From Anaerolineales bacterium (GTDB lineage: Bacteria; Chloroflexota; Anaerolineae; Anaerolineales; Villigracilaceae): a stretch of DNA of 7,598 nucleotides. Both the position numbers and the translations under genes were made by a program. Of this stretch, positions 1-6,527 are shown piece after piece. The DNA lies in contig WGAD01000081.1 of NCBI GenBank assembly GCA_015489255.1, positions 1 to 7,598 of the forward strand. The letters are read 5' to 3'. The notes under the pieces are model-generated. The model made no database searches. It was not told where the DNA came from and saw only the letters and a program-made list of their open reading frames with translations. Position 1 is the stretch's first letter, and each line of letters starts with the position of its first letter.

Positions 1-1163
1 ATGCCGCCCAGGGTTGGCCCGAGCACGGCGGCCATTTGGGACGAAAAATAATACAGGCCGGTGTAGGCGCCCACCCGGCTTTCGTCGCCGTAATCGTACA
101 CCAGGGGCAGGCTGTTGACGTTGACCAGCGCCCAGAAAAAACCGGCCAGCACCAGCACGACCACGAAAGTCGTGGCATCCTGGATCAGGAAATAACCGCC
201 AAAAGTCAACACAAACAGGCCGATCACGCCGCCCCAGATTACCTGGCGTCGACCAAAACGGGTGCCCAGGAAGCCGGCGGGCACGGCAAACGCCATAAAG
301 GACAGGGAGACGGCGCCGGCGTAGAGCGAGGCCTTGCCAGCAGAAACGCCCAGGGTGAAGACGGCAAAAGAAGAGAGACCGGTTTCCAGGGCGTTGAACC
401 CCATGAACCAGAGGAGAATGCTAAGCAAGACGATGATGGCGCGGCGGTCTTCATCTACGAAGAGGGCTTTCAGGTCTTCCAGAACGCTGCTCTGTTGCGG
501 CGGCGCTCCGCCCGGCAATTCCTGCGGTTCTTTGACTTTCCAGAGAACGATCGCCAGCGCCACAGCCATGGCGATCGCACCGGCGATGAACGGCGCGCTG
601 CGGCCGAAGGCGTCGAACAGCAAGCCGCCGACGAAATAGGCCAGCAAGGCGCCCAGGCCGCCCATCAGGTTGATGACGCCGTTGGCCTTGCTGCGTTCGT
701 CGGGGGTAAACAGGTCGCCCAGCCAGGCCACAGTAGGGGCGCGGAAGATCGCCATGCCGATGTCGGTAATCAAGATGAAGACCCCGATGGCCAGCACGCT
801 TTGAGCAAAGGGGATGAAAACAAAGCCCAGCAAGGCGATAGGCGCGCCGAGCAAAATCCAGCCTTTGCGGCGGCCAAAGCGGTTCCAGGTGTGGTCGCTG
901 CGCGCGCCGATCCAGGGCGCCAGGAACATATTGAAGAGGTTGTCCCAGGTCATGATGAACAGCGCGAGGCCGGGAGCCAGCCCAAACCCCTGGATATCGG
1001 GCAGTGATTTGCCGGCCTCCAGCAGCTGGCGTTCAAATTCCGGGTTGCCGGCCTGAAGAAACAAAGGAATGAACTGATTGAAGATAGGCCACACAATGCT
1101 GATGCCAAAAAAGCCGAAACCGATGAGGAACGTGCGTCCCCAGGGAAATTTGCGGGCAGACAT
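1..1163 (-). CDS. MFS permease, SLC45/GPH-like sugar symporter family (C-terminus cut by window edge)
   Basis: An open frame runs from ATG at 1163 to the left edge without a stop, giving 387 residues of a protein that should have about 450. Hydrophobic segments recur throughout, for example near residues 10-36, 102-120, 124-140 and 160-183. The first-half MFS loop motif is clear at 86-100 (GARSD...FGRRK), with a degenerate second-half copy at 297-306 (GFLGTRFGRR). WALVNVNSLP at 344-353 followed by GAYTGLYYFSSQ at 365-376 is typical, from memory, of bacterial SLC45-like permeases, which are thought to move sugars or glycosides with protons across the cytoplasmic membrane. The substrate cannot be read from the sequence. 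Two in-frame ATGs exist (1169 and 1163). The AGGAGG at about 1173-1178 is 9 nt from 1163 but only 3 nt from 1169, so 1163 is preferred. The gene follows trmD by 53 bp on the same strand, with a possible terminator between them. Confidence 0.88.
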   Translation of the reverse strand, partial: MSARKFPWGRTFLIGFGFFGISIVWPIFNQFIPLFLQAGNPEFERQLLEAGKSLPDIQGFGLAPGLALFIMTWDNLFNMFLAPWIGARSDHTWNRFGRRKGWILLGAPIALLGFVFIPFAQSVLAIGVFILITDIGMAIFRAPTVAWLGDLFTPDERSKANGVINLMGGLGALLAYFVGGLLFDAFGRSAPFIAGAIAMAVALAIVLWKVKEPQELPGGAPPQQSSVLEDLKALFVDEDRRAIIVLLSILLWFMGFNALETGLSSFAVFTLGVSAGKASLYAGAVSLSFMAFAVPAGFLGTRFGRRQVIWGGVIGLFVLTFGGYFLIQDATTFVVVLVLAGFFWALVNVNSLPLVYDYGDESRVGAYTGLYYFSSQMAAVLGPTLGG

Positions 1164-1203
1164 AGACATTCTCCTCCTTGAATCAGGGTCAGGGTTGGGT
1201 GCG

Positions 1204-1231
1204 AAAACCGCCGGACTCATTCTTCCGGCGG
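1204..1231 (-). terminator. Candidate intrinsic terminator overlapping the trmD stop codon
   Basis: On the minus strand an 8-bp perfect stem (CCGCCGGA / TCCGGCGG, plus-strand arms 1224-1231 and 1208-1215) encloses an 8-nt loop and is followed by TTTT at 1207-1204. The upstream arm encodes the last Pro-Pro-Glu codons of trmD and the stop codon lies in the loop. The T-tract is short, so termination may be partial. The downstream permease gene has no convincing promoter of its own in the remaining ~40 nt, so read-through or attenuation is plausible. Confidence 0.55.
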
Positions 1232-1957
1232 CTGGTAACCGTGGCGGCGCAGGTATGCCAGGTCTTCTTCCGTCAGGGGGGCGCTGGCGAGCAGGTCTGG
1301 GCGGCGTTGCAGGGTGCGCAGCAGGGCTTGCTCTCGCCGCCAGCGGGCGACTTTTCCGTGGTCGCCAGAGAGAAGCACCTCGGGCACGGGCCAGCCGCGG
1401 AACACCGGGGGGCGGGTGTAGTGAGGGTGTTCCAGCAACCCCGAAGCGTGTGAATCGTTGCGGGCGCCGTCGGGGGCGCCCAGCACGCCCGGGATCAGGC
1501 GGGAGACGGCATCCACGATCAGCAGCGCCGGCAGCTCGCCGCCGGTGAGGACAAAATCGCCGATGGAAATCTCGTCGCTGACCAGGTGCTGCCGCACGCG
1601 CTCGTCCACGCCCTCATAACGTCCGCACAGCAGTGCGATGTGCCCATAGGCGGCCAGCTCTTCCGCTGTCTTTTGCGTGAAGGTGCGTCCCTGCGGGGTC
1701 AGAAGGATGAGTGGGCAGGACGGCGGCTGCCCCAGCACGGCCTCGACGGCGGCAAAGATCGGCTCCGGCTTCATCACCATTCCGCCGCCACCGCCGTAGG
1801 GCGTGTCGTCGGTGGTGCGGTGTTTGTCTTGCGTCCAGTCGCGGATGTTGTGCACGCGTACATCGATCAACCCGGCCTGGCGGGCGCGCTTCAAGATGCT
1901 GCTGTTGAGGTAAGGGGGAAAGACCTCGGGCAAAACTGTAAAAATATCAAAACGCAT
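1217..1957 (-). CDS. trmD: tRNA (guanine-N1-)-methyltransferase TrmD
   Basis: The 246-residue product matches the usual TrmD length. TrmD methylates N1 of G37, 3' of the anticodon, in a subset of tRNAs using S-adenosylmethionine, and so prevents +1 frameshifting. It is a cytoplasmic SPOUT-fold dimer. Family motifs appear in order: the N-terminal [10 protein letters not shown] (4-13), the glycine-rich [17 protein letters not shown] (51-67), the cofactor-knot segments [13 protein letters not shown] (109-121) and [16 protein letters not shown] (129-144), and [12 protein letters not shown] (172-183). Asp168 in NDSH sits where the catalytic Asp of the E. coli enzyme is found; the usual DSF is DSH here. 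The ATG at 1957 gives the canonical N-terminus but has no Shine-Dalgarno site. A -10-like element 6 nt upstream suggests a leaderless message. rpsP, rimM and rplS, frequent partners of trmD, are absent from the window. The gene is divergent from the first TPR gene. Confidence 0.97.
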   Translation of the reverse strand: MRFDIFTVLPEVFPPYLNSSILKRARQAGLIDVRVHNIRDWTQDKHRTTDDTPYGGGGGMVMKPEPIFAAVEAVLGQPPSCPLILLTPQGRTFTQKTAEELAAYGHIALLCGRYEGVDERVRQHLVSDEISIGDFVLTGGELPALLIVDAVSRLIPGVLGAPDGARNDSHASGLLEHPHYTRPPVFRGWPVPEVLLSGDHGKVARWRREQALLRTLQRRPDLLASAPLTEEDLAYLRRHGYQPPEE

Positions 1958-1963
1958 GGGGTA

Positions 1964-1972
1964 ATTCTAGCA
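1964..1972 (-). promoter_or_regulatory. Putative extended -10 promoter of trmD (leaderless)
   Basis: The minus strand reads TGCTAGAAT, an extended -10 (TGn plus a hexamer 5/6 identical to TATAAT). It is followed by 6 nt (TACCCC) and then the trmD ATG. Transcription starting 7 nt below the hexamer would begin at the A of the start codon. No good -35 lies 17 nt upstream (CCTCCT is found there), which an extended -10 can tolerate. Confidence 0.5.
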
Positions 1973-2026
1973 TAACCGCCGCCAGGAGGAGGAGATAAGC
2001 GAATGATGAGCCTCATGTCCCTTCTC

Positions 2027-2055
2027 TTGACGGCCTGCGTGCGGCGGTGTAAGAT
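2027..2055 (+). promoter_or_regulatory. Sigma70-type promoter of the TPR gene pair (leaderless)
   Basis: TTGACG (2027-2032), a 17-nt spacer and TAAGAT (2050-2055) form a near-consensus housekeeping promoter. Only 6 nt (GACCCC) separate the -10 from the ATG at 2062, so the predicted transcription start coincides with the A of the start codon. No Shine-Dalgarno sequence fits that start. The 104-bp gap shared with trmD therefore holds two divergent promoters. Confidence 0.75.
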
Positions 2056-2061
2056 GACCCC

Positions 2062-3300
2062 ATGTATTTGAAAGGCAGTAACTGGAGCATGAACCGGCGT
2101 CGGCGGCGCTCGAACCCTTTTCGGGTGGCTGTTTTGACCTTGTTGGTAGCCGCGGCGGTTTACATTAACCAAATGGTGGTGCCCAATGTGCAGCCGCCCT
2201 TTGTGCCCACCCCCACGCCCACGCGCTCGCCGGAATCGTACCTGACGGAGGCCCAGGAGTATTTTTTAGCCGGGAAGCTGCAGCCGGCCATCCAGGCCTA
2301 TCAGCAGGCGCTGGCCTTGCAGCCGGACAATCCGTCGGTGTATGTGGCCCTGGCGCGGGTGCAGGTTTTTGCCGGGCAATATGAGGCTGCTCTGGAAAAT
2401 GCAGAAAGCGCCCTGTTGCTGAACCCGAACTATGCCCTGGCGCACGCGGTCCGTGGCTGGGCGCTGGATTTCCTCGGCAGCTACCTGGACGCGGAGGCGG
2501 CGGTCAAAAAGGCGCTGGAACTGGACCCGAACAACGCGCTGGCGCACGCCTATTATGCCGAGATCCTCGTCGATCAATACCTGAACAACGTCGGTGGTCT
2601 GAACACCATCGAGCTGGCGGCGGAAGAATCGCGCACAGCCCTGGCGCTGGCGCCCGGCAGCCTGGAAGCGCACCGCGCCCGCGGGTATGTGCTGGAAGTG
2701 ACCAGCAACTACGAACAGGCCATTGCAGAATACCAGGCTGCGTTGGATATCAATCCCAACATTGCCGATCTTTACCTGGCGCTGGGACGCAATTACAGCG
2801 CCCTGGGTATCAACGACAAGGCCGTGGATGCGTTTACCCGCGCGATCGCCTTGAACCCCTCCGACCCGATTCCGGCGGTGTACATCTCGCGCGTTTACGG
2901 GCGGGTGGGCGAATATGCCAAGGCCGCCCAGTATGCCGAGCAAGCCGTCAAGGCCGACCCCACGCGCGGATCGTATTACGGCAATTGGGGCGTCTGGCTG
3001 TATCGTAACTTGCAGTGGCCCGAAGCCGCCGAAAAATTGCAACTGGCAATAGAAGGCGGCCTGACGGAAACCGGAGAACCCATCGAGCCGGTGGAATTGA
3101 CCAACAACTTGCGCGTGGCGGAATACTATTTCACCTATGCGCTGGTGCTGGCGCGTCTCAACCGCTGCGGCGAGGCGCTGCCGGTTGCGCAGCGCATCCT
3201 GACGACCTTGCCAGCGGATGAGATCGCCACCTACAACGCCAACGAAGCCATCCGCCTGTGTAACGAAAACCTGGAAGCCACCCCAGCCGGTACGCCATGA
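2062..3300 (+). CDS. Membrane-anchored TPR protein, first of a tandem pair
   Basis: The 412-residue product has a basic N-terminus (RRRRR at 12-16), a single hydrophobic segment at about 21-38, a Pro/Thr linker (VPTPTPTRSP, 48-57), then tetratricopeptide repeats from about residue 58 to the C-terminus. Roughly seven or eight 34-residue units can be seen, for instance 58-91, 92-125, 126-159, 202-235, 236-269 and 270-303, with the NP/DP ends typical of TPRs. The positive-inside rule places the repeats outside the cytoplasm, where they would act as a protein-binding scaffold; the partner is unknown. No clear signal-peptidase site is visible, so it is probably an uncleaved anchor. Cys369 and Cys400 bracket the terminal repeat and match a pair in the next gene. 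The start at 2062 is favoured by the promoter 6 nt upstream. ATG 2089 (MNRRRRR) is an alternative, but its GGAG is only 1 nt away. It overlaps the next gene by ATGA. Confidence 0.88.
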   Translation: MYLKGSNWSMNRRRRRSNPFRVAVLTLLVAAAVYINQMVVPNVQPPFVPTPTPTRSPESYLTEAQEYFLAGKLQPAIQAYQQALALQPDNPSVYVALARVQVFAGQYEAALENAESALLLNPNYALAHAVRGWALDFLGSYLDAEAAVKKALELDPNNALAHAYYAEILVDQYLNNVGGLNTIELAAEESRTALALAPGSLEAHRARGYVLEVTSNYEQAIAEYQAALDINPNIADLYLALGRNYSALGINDKAVDAFTRAIALNPSDPIPAVYISRVYGRVGEYAKAAQYAEQAVKADPTRGSYYGNWGVWLYRNLQWPEAAEKLQLAIEGGLTETGEPIEPVELTNNLRVAEYYFTYALVLARLNRCGEALPVAQRILTTLPADEIATYNANEAIRLCNENLEATPAGTP

Positions 3301-4658
3301 TCGTCGAACCGCGCCAACGCCTGTTCTATCGCCCCGATAGCAGCAGCATCTATCGTATTTTCTTGCTGAGCGTGCTGATCCTGCTGGTTGTCTGGTTCAC
3401 CCGCCAGGTGGAGCAGGGCAGCATTCAACGCCCCTTCGAACCCACGCCCACCGCCACGAGGACGGCGGATTCTTACGTGGCGGAGGGAGATGCCTACTTC
3501 ACCGCCGGCCAGCTGGATGCGGCCATTCGCGCCTACCAGGACGCCTTGCAGGTCAACCCGGCGGATGCCGAGGTCTGGGCCAAACTGGCGCGCATTCAGA
3601 CCTATTCCACGGCTTTGTTGACCACCGACCAGGCGCGCAAGGAACGCTTGCAAGAAGCCCTGGCCTCGGCCAACCAGGCGGTGGCCCTGGCGCCAGATAG
3701 CAGCAACGCCCACGCCATCCGCGCCTTTGTGCTGGATTGGTACGCCAACCCCATTTATGTCGGCGATGAATACACCGCCTTGCTCACCGAAGCCGAGCAG
3801 GAAGTCGTCCGCGCCTTGCAACTGGACAACCAGAACGTGCTGGCCCTGGTCTTCTACGCCGAGATCCTGGCGGATCAGCAAAAATGGGCCCAGGCAGAGC
3901 AATATATCTTGCAGGCGCTGGAGCGTGACGATACGCTGATGGACGTGCATCGGGTGTATGCCTTCGTGCTGGAATCTTTGGGGCAGTACAACCAGGCCAT
4001 CCAGGAATACGACAAGGCCATTGCGCTGGCGCCCAACCTGACCTTTCTTTACTTGCGGGCAGGGGCGAACTATCGCCGCCTGGCCTTCGACAGCCCGCTG
4101 GCTTCGGTGCGGGAACAACTGTATTACCAATCGCTGGACTACTTTGCCCAGGCTGCCGCCATCAATGAACGCCTCGGCGTTCAAGACCCGGTGCCCTATC
4201 TGGCAATTTCCCGCACCTATTCGCAAATGGGAGAATTCTTCGCCGCTGCGCGCAATGTGCAAAAAGCGCTGAGCTTCGACCCTTCCGACCCGGATGTCTA
4301 TGGTCAGCTGGGGGTGATTTATTTCAAATCGCGCAATTACGAAGGCTCCATCCCGGCGCTGAAATGTGCGGTGGAAGGCTGTTCGCCGGAAGAATCTTGC
4401 GAGGCGCGCGGCGGCTGCGACGAGGGCGACCTGGGCGCCCAGGTGATTGGCCTGCCCCTGACCAATAACACGGTTGTCTATTATTACACCTACATCTCTG
4501 TTCTGGCCGCCTTGAGCCGCCCGCAGCAAAATTATTGCCCCAAGGCAATGGAACTTGCCGCCCAGGTACGCGAACTGTATGCCAGCGATCCGGTTATCAT
4601 TGGCATCATCCAGCCCAGTGAAAACATCTGCGCCTCTTTGCAAGCCGAGACGCCCTGA
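3297..4658 (+). CDS. Membrane-anchored TPR protein with Cys-rich insert, second of a tandem pair
   Basis: The start overlaps the previous stop (ATGA at 3297-3300), which points to translational coupling. The 453-residue product repeats its neighbour's plan: a short N-terminus, a membrane segment at about 20-34, a linker (EPTPTATRT, 48-56), then TPR units from about 58. Paralogy is clear from shared non-consensus stretches: YAEILADQ at 187-194 (YAEILVDQ in the neighbour), DPxPxxxISRxY near 297-308, and LTNN...YYTY...VLAxL near 388-406. Several repeats carry 8-12 residue insertions absent from the first copy (near 103-117, 150-160 and 262-275). A cluster of four Cys (357, 362, 368, 374) occurs only here, and the terminal pair Cys414/Cys445 has the same spacing as Cys369/Cys400 of the neighbour. 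The TPR domain is predicted to be extracytoplasmic and to bind proteins; the partner is unknown. I see no terminator hairpin before the groEL promoter. Confidence 0.88.
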   Translation: MIVEPRQRLFYRPDSSSIYRIFLLSVLILLVVWFTRQVEQGSIQRPFEPTPTATRTADSYVAEGDAYFTAGQLDAAIRAYQDALQVNPADAEVWAKLARIQTYSTALLTTDQARKERLQEALASANQAVALAPDSSNAHAIRAFVLDWYANPIYVGDEYTALLTEAEQEVVRALQLDNQNVLALVFYAEILADQQKWAQAEQYILQALERDDTLMDVHRVYAFVLESLGQYNQAIQEYDKAIALAPNLTFLYLRAGANYRRLAFDSPLASVREQLYYQSLDYFAQAAAINERLGVQDPVPYLAISRTYSQMGEFFAAARNVQKALSFDPSDPDVYGQLGVIYFKSRNYEGSIPALKCAVEGCSPEESCEARGGCDEGDLGAQVIGLPLTNNTVVYYYTYISVLAALSRPQQNYCPKAMELAAQVRELYASDPVIIGIIQPSENICASLQAETP

Positions 4659-4694
4659 AAGTATCAGAGTTTTGTTAATCCCCTTCCTTGTAAC

Positions 4695-4723
4695 TTGACG
4701 CCCCTTTTGTTGACAAGTATCAT
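4695..4723 (+). promoter_or_regulatory. Sigma70-type promoter of groEL
   Basis: TTGACG (4695-4700), exactly 17 nt, then TATCAT (4718-4723, 5/6 to consensus). Transcription would start near 4730, leaving a leader of about 85 nt that carries the CIRCE operator just downstream of the start. The -35 hexamer is identical to that of the TPR-pair promoter. Confidence 0.75.
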
Positions 4724-4735
4724 AACTCGCGGTTG

Positions 4736-4762
4736 TTAGCACTTGCAAGTTGCGAGTGCTAA
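4736..4762 (+). promoter_or_regulatory. CIRCE operator (HrcA binding site)
   Basis: The inverted repeat TTAGCACTT-N9-GAGTGCTAA matches the CIRCE consensus TTAGCACTC-N9-GAGTGCTAA at 17 of 18 arm positions, with a single mismatch at the inner base of the left arm. It lies at about +6 to +32 relative to the predicted start, the usual place for HrcA repression of groE and dnaK operons. An hrcA gene is expected elsewhere in the genome; it is not in this window. Confidence 0.95.
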
Positions 4763-4802
4763 AACGCGACCTTTGTCTGAAATCATACCAATTCCCGCAA
4801 AC

Positions 4803-4807
4803 GGAGG
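4803..4807 (+). promoter_or_regulatory. Ribosome binding site of groEL
   Basis: GGAGG lies 7 nt before the ATG at 4815. An out-of-frame ATG at 4808 directly abuts the GGAGG and is too close to be used. This strong site contrasts with the absence of one at trmD, the first TPR gene and the foldase. Confidence 0.85.
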
Positions 4808-4814
4808 ATGAAAT

Positions 4815-6449
4815 ATGGCAGCAAAACAGTTGGTCTTTTCTGAAGACGCACGCCGCCGCCTGAAGAACGGCATTGATGTGCTGGCGAACGCGGTGGCCAC
4901 CACCCTGGGGCCCAAGGGCCGCAACGTGGCGCTCGATCGCAAATTCGGCTCCCCGACCATCACGCACGACGGCGTGACCGTGGCCAAAGAGATTGAACTG
5001 GAAGATCCCTTTGAGAACATGGGCGCCCAGCTGCTCAAAGAAGCGGCCACCAAGACCAACGACATCGCTGGCGACGGCACCACCACGTCCACCGTGCTGG
5101 CTCATGCCATCGTCACCGAGGGCCTCAAGAGCCTGTCTGCTGGCGCCAACGCCATGCTGCTCAAGCGCGGCATTGAACGCGCGGCCAAGGCCGTGGCCCA
5201 GAAGATCACGTCACAGGCGATTGAAGTCAAGTCGAAGGCGGATATCGCCAACGTGGCTTCCATTTCCGCGCAAGACCGCGAGATCGGCGAACTGATCGCC
5301 GACGTGATGGACAAAGTCGGTAAAGACGGCGTCATCACGGTGGAAGAATCCCGCGGCCTGGAATTCGAAACCGAGTACGTGGAAGGGATGCAGTTCGACC
5401 GCGGCTACATCTCGCCTTACTTCGTCACCGATGCCGAACAGATGGAAGCCTCCATTGACGATCCTTACATCCTCATCCACGAGAAGAAGATCTCCGCTGC
5501 CCAGGACATCGTTCCCCTGCTGGAAAAACTGGTCCAGATCGGCAAGCGCGACCTGGTGATCATCGCGGAAGATGTGGACGGCGAAGCCCTGGCCACCCTG
5601 GTTTTGAACAAACTGCGCGGTATGCTCAACGTCCTGGCTGTCAAGGCCCCCGGCTTCGGCGACCGCCGCAAGGCCATGCTGCAAGATATCGCCATCTTGA
5701 CCGGCGGCACCGTCATTAGCGAAGAAACCGGCCGCAAACTGGAAACCGTGACCATTCAAGACCTGGGCCGCGCTGAAAAGGTCGTCTCCGACAAAGAGAA
5801 CACGACCATCGTCGGCGGCAAGGGCGATGCCGATGCCATCAAAGGCCGCATCGAACAGATCCGCGTGGAGATCGACAAGAGCACCAGCGATTACGACCGC
5901 GAAAAATTGCAGGAACGCCTGGCGAAGCTCTCCGGCGGCGTGGCGATCATCCGCGTGGGTGCGGCCACCGAAACCGAACTGAAGGAAAAGAAACACCGCG
6001 TGGAAGACGCCCTCTCCGCGACCCGCGCAGCGGTGGAAGAAGGCATCGTGCCGGGCGGTGGCGTGGCTCTCATCAACGCCATGTCGGCCCTGGACGACCT
6101 GCAGGCCGATAACGAAGACGAAGCCATCGGCATCAAGATCGTCCGCAAGGCCCTGGAAGTGCCCATGCGCAAGATCGCGGCCAACGCTGGCCAGGACGGC
6201 TCGGTGATCATCGAAAACGTGCGCCGCGCGCAGGCGGAAGCCAAAGACATCAACCTGGGCTACAACGTGATGACCGAAGAATACGTCAACATGATCGAAG
6301 CCGGCGTCATCGATCCGACCAAGGTAACCCGTGGCGCGCTGGAAAACGCGGCCTCCATCGCCGCCATGATCCTGACCACCGAAGCGCTGATCACCGACGT
6401 GCCCGAAGAGAACAAACCGGCGGCCAATCCGCCGATGCCGGAATACTAA
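4815..6449 (+). CDS. groEL: Chaperonin GroEL (Hsp60)
   Basis: This is a full-length 544-residue group I chaperonin, the ATP-driven double-ring cytoplasmic folding machine. Key sites keep E. coli numbering: Asp52 in [10 protein letters not shown], the nucleotide motif GDGTTT at 86-91, and the ATP-hydrolysis Asp398 in [16 protein letters not shown], followed by GGGVAL at 414-419. The apical, intermediate and equatorial regions are intact. The C-terminal tail ends in NPPMPEY instead of the Gly-Gly-Met repeats of the E. coli protein. No groES lies immediately upstream, where the preceding gene encodes a TPR protein, so the co-chaperonin must be encoded elsewhere or with another groEL copy. The gene has its own promoter, a CIRCE operator in the leader, a strong ribosome binding site and a terminator after the stop, so it is a single heat-inducible unit. 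Codon use is GC-rich like its neighbours, with no sign of transfer. Confidence 0.98.
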   Translation: MAAKQLVFSEDARRRLKNGIDVLANAVATTLGPKGRNVALDRKFGSPTITHDGVTVAKEIELEDPFENMGAQLLKEAATKTNDIAGDGTTTSTVLAHAIVTEGLKSLSAGANAMLLKRGIERAAKAVAQKITSQAIEVKSKADIANVASISAQDREIGELIADVMDKVGKDGVITVEESRGLEFETEYVEGMQFDRGYISPYFVTDAEQMEASIDDPYILIHEKKISAAQDIVPLLEKLVQIGKRDLVIIAEDVDGEALATLVLNKLRGMLNVLAVKAPGFGDRRKAMLQDIAILTGGTVISEETGRKLETVTIQDLGRAEKVVSDKENTTIVGGKGDADAIKGRIEQIRVEIDKSTSDYDREKLQERLAKLSGGVAIIRVGAATETELKEKKHRVEDALSATRAAVEEGIVPGGGVALINAMSALDDLQADNEDEAIGIKIVRKALEVPMRKIAANAGQDGSVIIENVRRAQAEAKDINLGYNVMTEEYVNMIEAGVIDPTKVTRGALENAASIAAMILTTEALITDVPEENKPAANPPMPEY

Positions 6450-6466
6450 ACCCCGGCGGCACAATC

Positions 6467-6499
6467 CGGGCGGAGCGCACAGCTCCGCCCGTTTGCTTT
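6467..6499 (+). terminator. Intrinsic terminator of groEL
   Basis: A 10-bp perfect GC-rich stem (CGGGCGGAGC at 6467-6476, GCTCCGCCCG at 6482-6491) with loop GCACA is followed by TTTGCTTTA. It begins 17 bp after the groEL stop. Its T-rich tail overlaps the place where a -35 element for the next gene would lie. Confidence 0.85.
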
Positions 6500-6514
6500 A
6501 AGGGCGGGTGCAGG

Positions 6515-6520
6515 TATAAT
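6515..6520 (+). promoter_or_regulatory. Consensus -10 element of the foldase gene (leaderless)
   Basis: A perfect TATAAT is followed by 7 nt and the ATG at 6528. Transcription would start at or 1 nt before the start codon. The -35 region is weak: TTTGCT at 6492-6497 with 17-nt spacing, or TTGCTT at 6493-6498 with 16. Both fall in the tail of the groEL terminator. Confidence 0.65.
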
Positions 6521-6527
6521 TCAGCCT

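Noticed and set aside
36..1007. A 323-codon plus-strand open frame opposite the permease
   Set aside because: It is antisense to a clear MFS permease. Its translation is rich in Gln, Asp, Gly, Arg and His with no domain pattern, as expected from the complement of GC-rich coding sequence.
1167..1169. Upstream ATG as the permease start
   Set aside because: It is in frame, but only 3 nt from AGGAGG. The ATG at 1161-1163 has a 9-nt spacing. The difference is two residues only.
2006..2016. Short palindrome ATGAG-C-CTCAT between the divergent trmD and TPR promoters
   Set aside because: Arms of only 5 bp and no second copy in the window; too short to call an operator.
4659..4694. Terminator for the TPR pair
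   Set aside because: There is a TTTT run but no stable hairpin before it, so no intrinsic terminator can be supported. Read-through into groEL remains possible.
4710..4715. A perfect TTGACA as an alternative groEL -35
   Set aside because: At 16-18 nt spacing no acceptable -10 follows (TTGTTA at 17 nt, already in CIRCE), whereas TTGACG at 4695 has TATCAT at exactly 17 nt.
3231..5105. A 624-codon minus-strand open frame across the second TPR gene, the intergenic region and the groEL start
   Set aside because: It runs through the groEL promoter, CIRCE and the 5' part of groEL, has no recognisable domain, and is explained by codon bias on the opposite strand.
5211..6464. A 417-codon minus-strand open frame opposite groEL
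   Set aside because: The His/Asp/Val/Gly/Phe-rich composition is typical of the reverse complement of a GC-rich groEL; no ribosome binding site or family motif.
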